Source: Ardenticatenaceae bacterium
GTDB taxonomy: Bacteria; Chloroflexota; Anaerolineae; Promineifilales; Promineifilaceae
Assembly: GCA_020634375.1 (NCBI GenBank)
Contig: JACKBX010000002.1
Coordinates: 496,001-560,000 of the forward strand
Direction of reading: 5' to 3'
DNA: 64,000 nucleotides
The position numbers and the translations under genes were made by a program. Positions 60,573 to 64,000 of the stretch are shown one piece after another (the stretch's first letter is position 1; each line of letters opens with the position of its first letter). Below the pieces are notes generated by a model. That model saw only the letters and a program-made list of their open reading frames with translations, was not told the DNA's origin and searched no databases.

Positions 60573-63500
60573 ATGCTCGACATCTCCCTGCTTGGCTCGC
60601 CATTGATCACATTAGACGGCCGTTCCGTTACCGGTTTCGTCTCCCAAAAATCATTGGCGCTGTTCGCTTACCTGGCTGTCGAATCGAAGCAGCCCCATGC
60701 CCGCACCGCGCTTGCCGACATGTTTTGGCCGGGGCAAATCAGCAAAGTTGCCCTCAAAAATTTGCGCGATGTCCTGTCTAATTTGCAAAAACTACTGGGC
60801 AACCAAACGGCCGTTCCCCCCTACCTCCTCATCACCCGCCAAACCGTACAGTTTAATCCCGACAGCTCCCACACCCTCGACACCCGGCAATTTGCCAGCT
60901 TGCTGACCACCTGCGAAAGCCATCGTCACAAAAAAATAGAGACATGCCGCACCTGCGCCCAACGGCTGCAACAAGCCATCGAACTGTACCGCAGCGATTT
61001 CCTCGCCGATGTTTTTGTAGATGACAGCGCCGCATTTGAGCATTGGCTGGTCTTGAATCGGGAACGGCGGCAGCAGTTAGCCCTGGAAGCGTTGAACCAT
61101 CTCACCCGTTTTCATGCCCGGCGGCAGGAATTTAGCGCGGCACGCCGCTACGCGCTGCGGCAAGTGGAGATAGCTCCCTGGCTGGAGGTGGCTTACCGGC
61201 AGTTGATGGCCTTGTCCGCGTTGATGGGGCAGCGCGGCGCGGCATTGACCCACTTTGAAACCTGCCGTCGGCGGCTGGCGCAAGAGTTGGATGTGCCGCC
61301 CGGTTCGGAAACGATGGCGTTGTACGAGCAAATTAAGATGGGGGAACGGCCGTCCACGCCCTCTCTGCCCATCATCACTCTGCCGCCGCACCACATCCCG
61401 GCGCAAACCACCGCTTTTCTGGGCCGCGAGCAAGAGCAGCTTGCCATCGCCGATTATTTGCAAAACCCGCAGTGCCGCCTGCTGACGCTGATTGGCTCCG
61501 GCGGCAGCGGCAAAACGCGGCTGGCGGTGCAGGTGGCCGGAGATGAGTTTGCCAATTTTGAGCATGGCGTCTTTTTTGTGCCGTTAACGGCCGTTGACTC
61601 CACCGCCAATTTACTCATTACCCTGGCCGAAAGCATCAATCTCCCCCTGGCAGGGCAAAAACCGCCCCAAGAGCAGCTTCTCAACTATCTGCGCGAAAAG
61701 GAATTGCTGTTGGTGCTGGACAACTTCGAGAGCGTATTGGGCGATGCTGCTGCGCCCGCGCTGCTGGCCGACATCCTCCAGTACGCCCCTCGCGTGGTCA
61801 TGCTGGTGACTTCCCGCCAGCCGGTGGGCTTGCAGGCCGAACGCCTTTTCAATTTAGATGGCCTGCCCTATCCCGATGCCAGCAGTCAGGCCGATTTTGA
61901 ACGCTGGGATGCGGTGCAGCTTTACCTGGATCGGGCGCGTCGCATCCAGCCCGATGTGGCCGCTGACCGGGACAATTTGGCCGCCATTGCCGCCATTTGC
62001 CAGTTGATTGAAGGGCTGCCGTTGGGCATTGAGTTGGCCGCTGCCTGGGCGCGGGAAATGAGCGGGGTGGAGATTTTGACGGCCGTTCAAACCGGCCTGG
62101 ACACATTAGCCACCACCCGACCTGATGTACCGCCTCGCCATCGCAGTTTGCGGGCGACATTTGCCTCGTCGTGGGCGCTGCTCACCGCCGCAGAGCAGCG
62201 TGCTTTTTGTGCGCTGTCGGTGTTCCGAGGCGGGTTCACCGCTGAGGCGGCTCCGGTTGAAGCGCCTGTCCTGTCGGCTTTGGTGGGTAAATCGCTGCTG
62301 CGTTTGGATGAGGACGGCCGTTACCAAATCCATGAACTGCTGCGGCAATTTGGCGAAGAAAAGCTGGCCGAAGACCCCCACGCCGAAACGGGAGCCAGAG
62401 ATTATCACAGCGCCTGGGTGGTTGGTTTTCTACAAAAATGGGAACCGCATCTACAGAGCGGGCAGCAGCTAAAAGCCCTCGCCCACATTCGGAATGAAAT
62501 TGATAATGTGCGGGCTGGCTGGCATTGGACGCTCGCCCGGCGAAATGAAGCTGAAATTGCCCAGGCGATGCCAGCCATCGCTCAGTTCCTTGACCTGCGC
62601 GGTTGGTTTCAGGAGGGCGCAGAGTTGTTTGGTGGCGCAACGGCCGTTATCCGGGATTTGGGGGTGTTAAACGGCCGTCTTCTTGCCTATCACGCCTCAT
62701 TTACCTACCGGCTGGGAGATTACGAGTCGGCACAGGTGTTGTTTGAGCAAAGCCTGACCGTCTTTGACCAATTGGCTGCGCCACACGAAGCCGCCTTTGC
62801 CCACAATGGGCTGGCGTCCATCGCCGTCAATCGCGGGCAGTACGCCGCCGCCCAGGAACATGCCAAATTGGGGCTGGCAGTCACATGCCAAACCAAAGAC
62901 GACTACGAGCAGGCTAAAAGTCTGGACATTTTGGGCATCGTCGCCCGCTATGAAGGCCGTCTACCGGACGCGAAAACCCATTTTCAAGCCAGCTTGCAAA
63001 TATACCAACGGCTTGGCAATCAATTTGGGCTGGCACGCTGCCTGAATTATTTGGGGAATGTGGCTCTATCCGAAGGCGATTATGAGGAGGCGCAGGTTCT
63101 GCTCACTCAGGCGATGGCGAGCAGTCGGGCCATAAATTATCGCTTTTTGATGGCTTACTTGTTCAACAATCTGGGGAATACGACCAGTCACCTCCAGCAA
63201 TATCCGGCTGCCAAAGCATACTTTGAAGAGGGCTTGCAACAGTTCCAGAACTTGGGCGACCAGTTTGGCATGGCAATGGCGCAGCTAAACCTGGGACAAA
63301 TCCACGTACTCATGGGCAACCATTTAGAAGCCCAGCAATGGTTTCTAGCCGCTATTCAAGGAGGGCTGGCAATGAAATCGCTGGCTTTGGTGACGGGCGC
63401 ACTGTCGGGAACGGCCGTTCTCTTCTCCAAAATAGGGCAGGCAATGCAGGCATTGGAACTGGCAACATTTGTTTTGCACCATCCGGCCGCGCGGGAGGAA

Positions 63501-63650
63501 ACGAAAGAAGAGGCAGGGTCGTTAGCGGCAGAATTGTTGGCAAGCCTCCCCGAAAAACAAGCTGCTGCCGCACAGTCGAGGAGTGAAACCTTGTCTATGA
63601 CGGATGCGGTAAACATCATTACTCAACCTTTGCCCTTGACACACTCCTGA
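60573..63650 (+). CDS. BTAD/NB-ARC/TPR transcriptional regulator
   Basis: The 1025-residue protein has an N-terminal OmpR-like winged helix (about 1-85), a bacterial transcriptional activation domain (about 95-250), an NB-ARC type ATPase (about 270-560, P-loop GSGGSGKTRLAVQV near 309, DNFESVL for Walker B), and tetratricopeptide repeats (about 680-970). It is a one-component regulator of the SARP/LuxR-like AfsR type, typical of Chloroflexota. It is divergent from the surface-protein row and may control it. The ATG at 60573 is preferred to a TTG at 60543. Confidence 0.88.
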   Translation: MLDISLLGSPLITLDGRSVTGFVSQKSLALFAYLAVESKQPHARTALADMFWPGQISKVALKNLRDVLSNLQKLLGNQTAVPPYLLITRQTVQFNPDSSHTLDTRQFASLLTTCESHRHKKIETCRTCAQRLQQAIELYRSDFLADVFVDDSAAFEHWLVLNRERRQQLALEALNHLTRFHARRQEFSAARRYALRQVEIAPWLEVAYRQLMALSALMGQRGAALTHFETCRRRLAQELDVPPGSETMALYEQIKMGERPSTPSLPIITLPPHHIPAQTTAFLGREQEQLAIADYLQNPQCRLLTLIGSGGSGKTRLAVQVAGDEFANFEHGVFFVPLTAVDSTANLLITLAESINLPLAGQKPPQEQLLNYLREKELLLVLDNFESVLGDAAAPALLADILQYAPRVVMLVTSRQPVGLQAERLFNLDGLPYPDASSQADFERWDAVQLYLDRARRIQPDVAADRDNLAAIAAICQLIEGLPLGIELAAAWAREMSGVEILTAVQTGLDTLATTRPDVPPRHRSLRATFASSWALLTAAEQRAFCALSVFRGGFTAEAAPVEAPVLSALVGKSLLRLDEDGRYQIHELLRQFGEEKLAEDPHAETGARDYHSAWVVGFLQKWEPHLQSGQQLKALAHIRNEIDNVRAGWHWTLARRNEAEIAQAMPAIAQFLDLRGWFQEGAELFGGATAVIRDLGVLNGRLLAYHASFTYRLGDYESAQVLFEQSLTVFDQLAAPHEAAFAHNGLASIAVNRGQYAAAQEHAKLGLAVTCQTKDDYEQAKSLDILGIVARYEGRLPDAKTHFQASLQIYQRLGNQFGLARCLNYLGNVALSEGDYEEAQVLLTQAMASSRAINYRFLMAYLFNNLGNTTSHLQQYPAAKAYFEEGLQQFQNLGDQFGMAMAQLNLGQIHVLMGNHLEAQQWFLAAIQGGLAMKSLALVTGALSGTAVLFSKIGQAMQALELATFVLHHPAAREETKEEAGSLAAELLASLPEKQAAAAQSRSETLSMTDAVNIITQPLPLTHS

Positions 63651-63688
63651 CCCGTCATTATACTCCTGCCAACAATTAAATAACGTCA

Positions 63689-63789
63689 CTTTTATCCAGA
63701 GAGGTGGAGGGAACGGCCCGAAGAAACCTCGGCAACCCGGCGCAGGCGTCAGGGTGCCAATTCCGTCAGAGAAATCTGGGAGATGAGAG
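63689..63789 (+). ncRNA. SAM-I riboswitch
   Basis: The stretch has the S-box core: agagaggtggaggga, ggcccgaagaaacc, ggcaaccc, gggtgccaattcc and gagatgagag. P1 can form between cttttatc (63689-63696) and gatgagag (63782-63789). The downstream gene, metX, belongs to methionine synthesis, which fits. Bases atgagag (63783-63789) can also pair with ctctcat (63843-63849), so an antiterminator forms without SAM. Confidence 0.93.
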
Positions 63790-63838
63790 CGTCGCTTGTA
63801 TAAATTGGTGAAATCCAAAAAGCAAACAGGCAAGTTAA

Positions 63839-63868
63839 GCCCCTCTCATTACAAGAGGGGCTTTTTTA
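63839..63868 (+). terminator. SAM-controlled intrinsic terminator
   Basis: The stem gcccctct/agaggggc around 7 bases is followed by a T run. Its left arm is the same sequence that pairs with the riboswitch P1 strand, so SAM binding should favour termination before metX. Confidence 0.92.
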
Positions 63869-63902
63869 TTCTAAACGCTTTATGTGGAAGCAGATGATTC
63901 TT

Positions 63903-64000
63903 ATGAACTCAATTGGCATTGTTAAGACAGACTTTTTTACCTTTGCAGAAAACGAACCTTTTGCCCTAGACAGTGGCGCGGCGCTTAGCCCAGTCACGCT
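63903..64000 (+). CDS. metX: Homoserine O-acetyltransferase, 5' part
   Basis: The last 98 bases encode 32 residues that match the start of MetX: NSIGIVKTDFFTFAENEP then ALDSGAALSPVT. The rest lies outside the window. It activates homoserine for methionine synthesis. The ATG at 63903 or an in-frame ATG at 63894 could be the start. The SAM-I riboswitch controls it. Confidence 0.85.
   Translation, partial: MNSIGIVKTDFFTFAENEPFALDSGAALSPVT

Larger units (their letters stand above)
1..64000. repeat. Dispersed palindrome ACGGCCGT, about 100 copies
   Basis: The 8-base palindrome ACGGCCGT, often extended to AACGGCCGTT, recurs in coding and non-coding DNA on this whole segment. My manual count is about 100 perfect copies, with a further 30 or so carrying one changed end base, such as ACGGCCGC or TCGGCCGT. 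Chance would give about one. In genes it is often read as Thr-Ala-Val, which is why many unrelated proteins here contain ETAV or TAVP. It resembles the HIP1 phenomenon of cyanobacteria, although the word itself is different. Confidence 0.95.

Overview
The window looks like a chromosomal segment from a Chloroflexota bacterium, most likely of the Anaerolineae type. This assignment is inference from gene style: secreted proteins with Thr-Pro linkers and a short LP-x-II-R tail, a large BTAD/NB-ARC/TPR regulator, a DUF5667-type anti-sigma protein, and a tal-pgi type fusion gene. No phage, insertion sequence, CRISPR array or plasmid gene was seen. Almost every stretch carries the palindrome ACGGCCGT. 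I counted about 100 copies by eye, against about one expected by chance.

Layout. 1-5.4 kb: a partial VanW/beta-lactamase-like protein, a Nudix hydrolase, a PspC protein, a two-component pair, a DUF2892 protein and a rhodanese lipoprotein. 5.4-9.8 kb (minus strand): a housekeeping row scpB, rluB, cmk, a DUF512 radical-SAM protein and a tyrosine phosphatase. 9.9-22.9 kb (minus strand): a glycerol/dihydroxyacetone region read as dhaR, then glpF, dhaK, dhaL, glpK, a glpA-like gene, sdhB, sdhC, sdhD, a small membrane protein, a methyltransferase and a dhaM-HPr-EI fusion. 23.0-26.8 kb: a tungsten module (ArsR/PBP-like regulator, aldehyde:ferredoxin oxidoreductase, MoaD-like protein and a small partner). 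26.9-32.7 kb: a transaldolase/phosphoglucose isomerase fusion that has lost key residues in both halves, and two CNNM/CBS transporters. 33.2-38.9 kb: an ECF sigma/anti-sigma pair, a DUF309 protein, an AI-2E-type permease, a small secreted protein and a metallophosphoesterase. 39.0-51.1 kb: a P-type ATPase, a PIG-L deacetylase, an XRE-cupin regulator with gnd, three tRNAs, small enzymes, a PrsW-like protease, queA and gluconokinase. 51.5-60.5 kb: secreted or surface proteins (lipocalin-like lipoprotein, kelch, beta-helix, repeat and FG-GAP proteins). 60.6-63.7 kb: the BTAD regulator. The window ends in a SAM-I riboswitch and the start of metX.

How the parts fit. The glycerol operon could take glycerol in (GlpF), phosphorylate it (GlpK), and oxidise glycerol-3-phosphate. 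The oxidising flavoprotein is GlpA-like but lacks the usual C-terminal iron-sulfur domain, and its gene is followed directly by sdhBCD with no sdhA. A GlpA-SdhBCD quinone oxidoreductase is therefore a reasonable hypothesis. Dihydroxyacetone would be phosphorylated by DhaKL, using phosphate passed from PEP along a single EIIA-HPr-EI polypeptide. DhaR has a degenerate AAA+ domain, and two matching inverted repeats lie about 58 and 90 bp upstream of the inferred start of a sigma70-like promoter facing glpF. Gluconokinase and Gnd suggest gluconate use through the pentose phosphate route. Many same-strand gene gaps hold hairpins built from a few recurring words, for which I have no established explanation.
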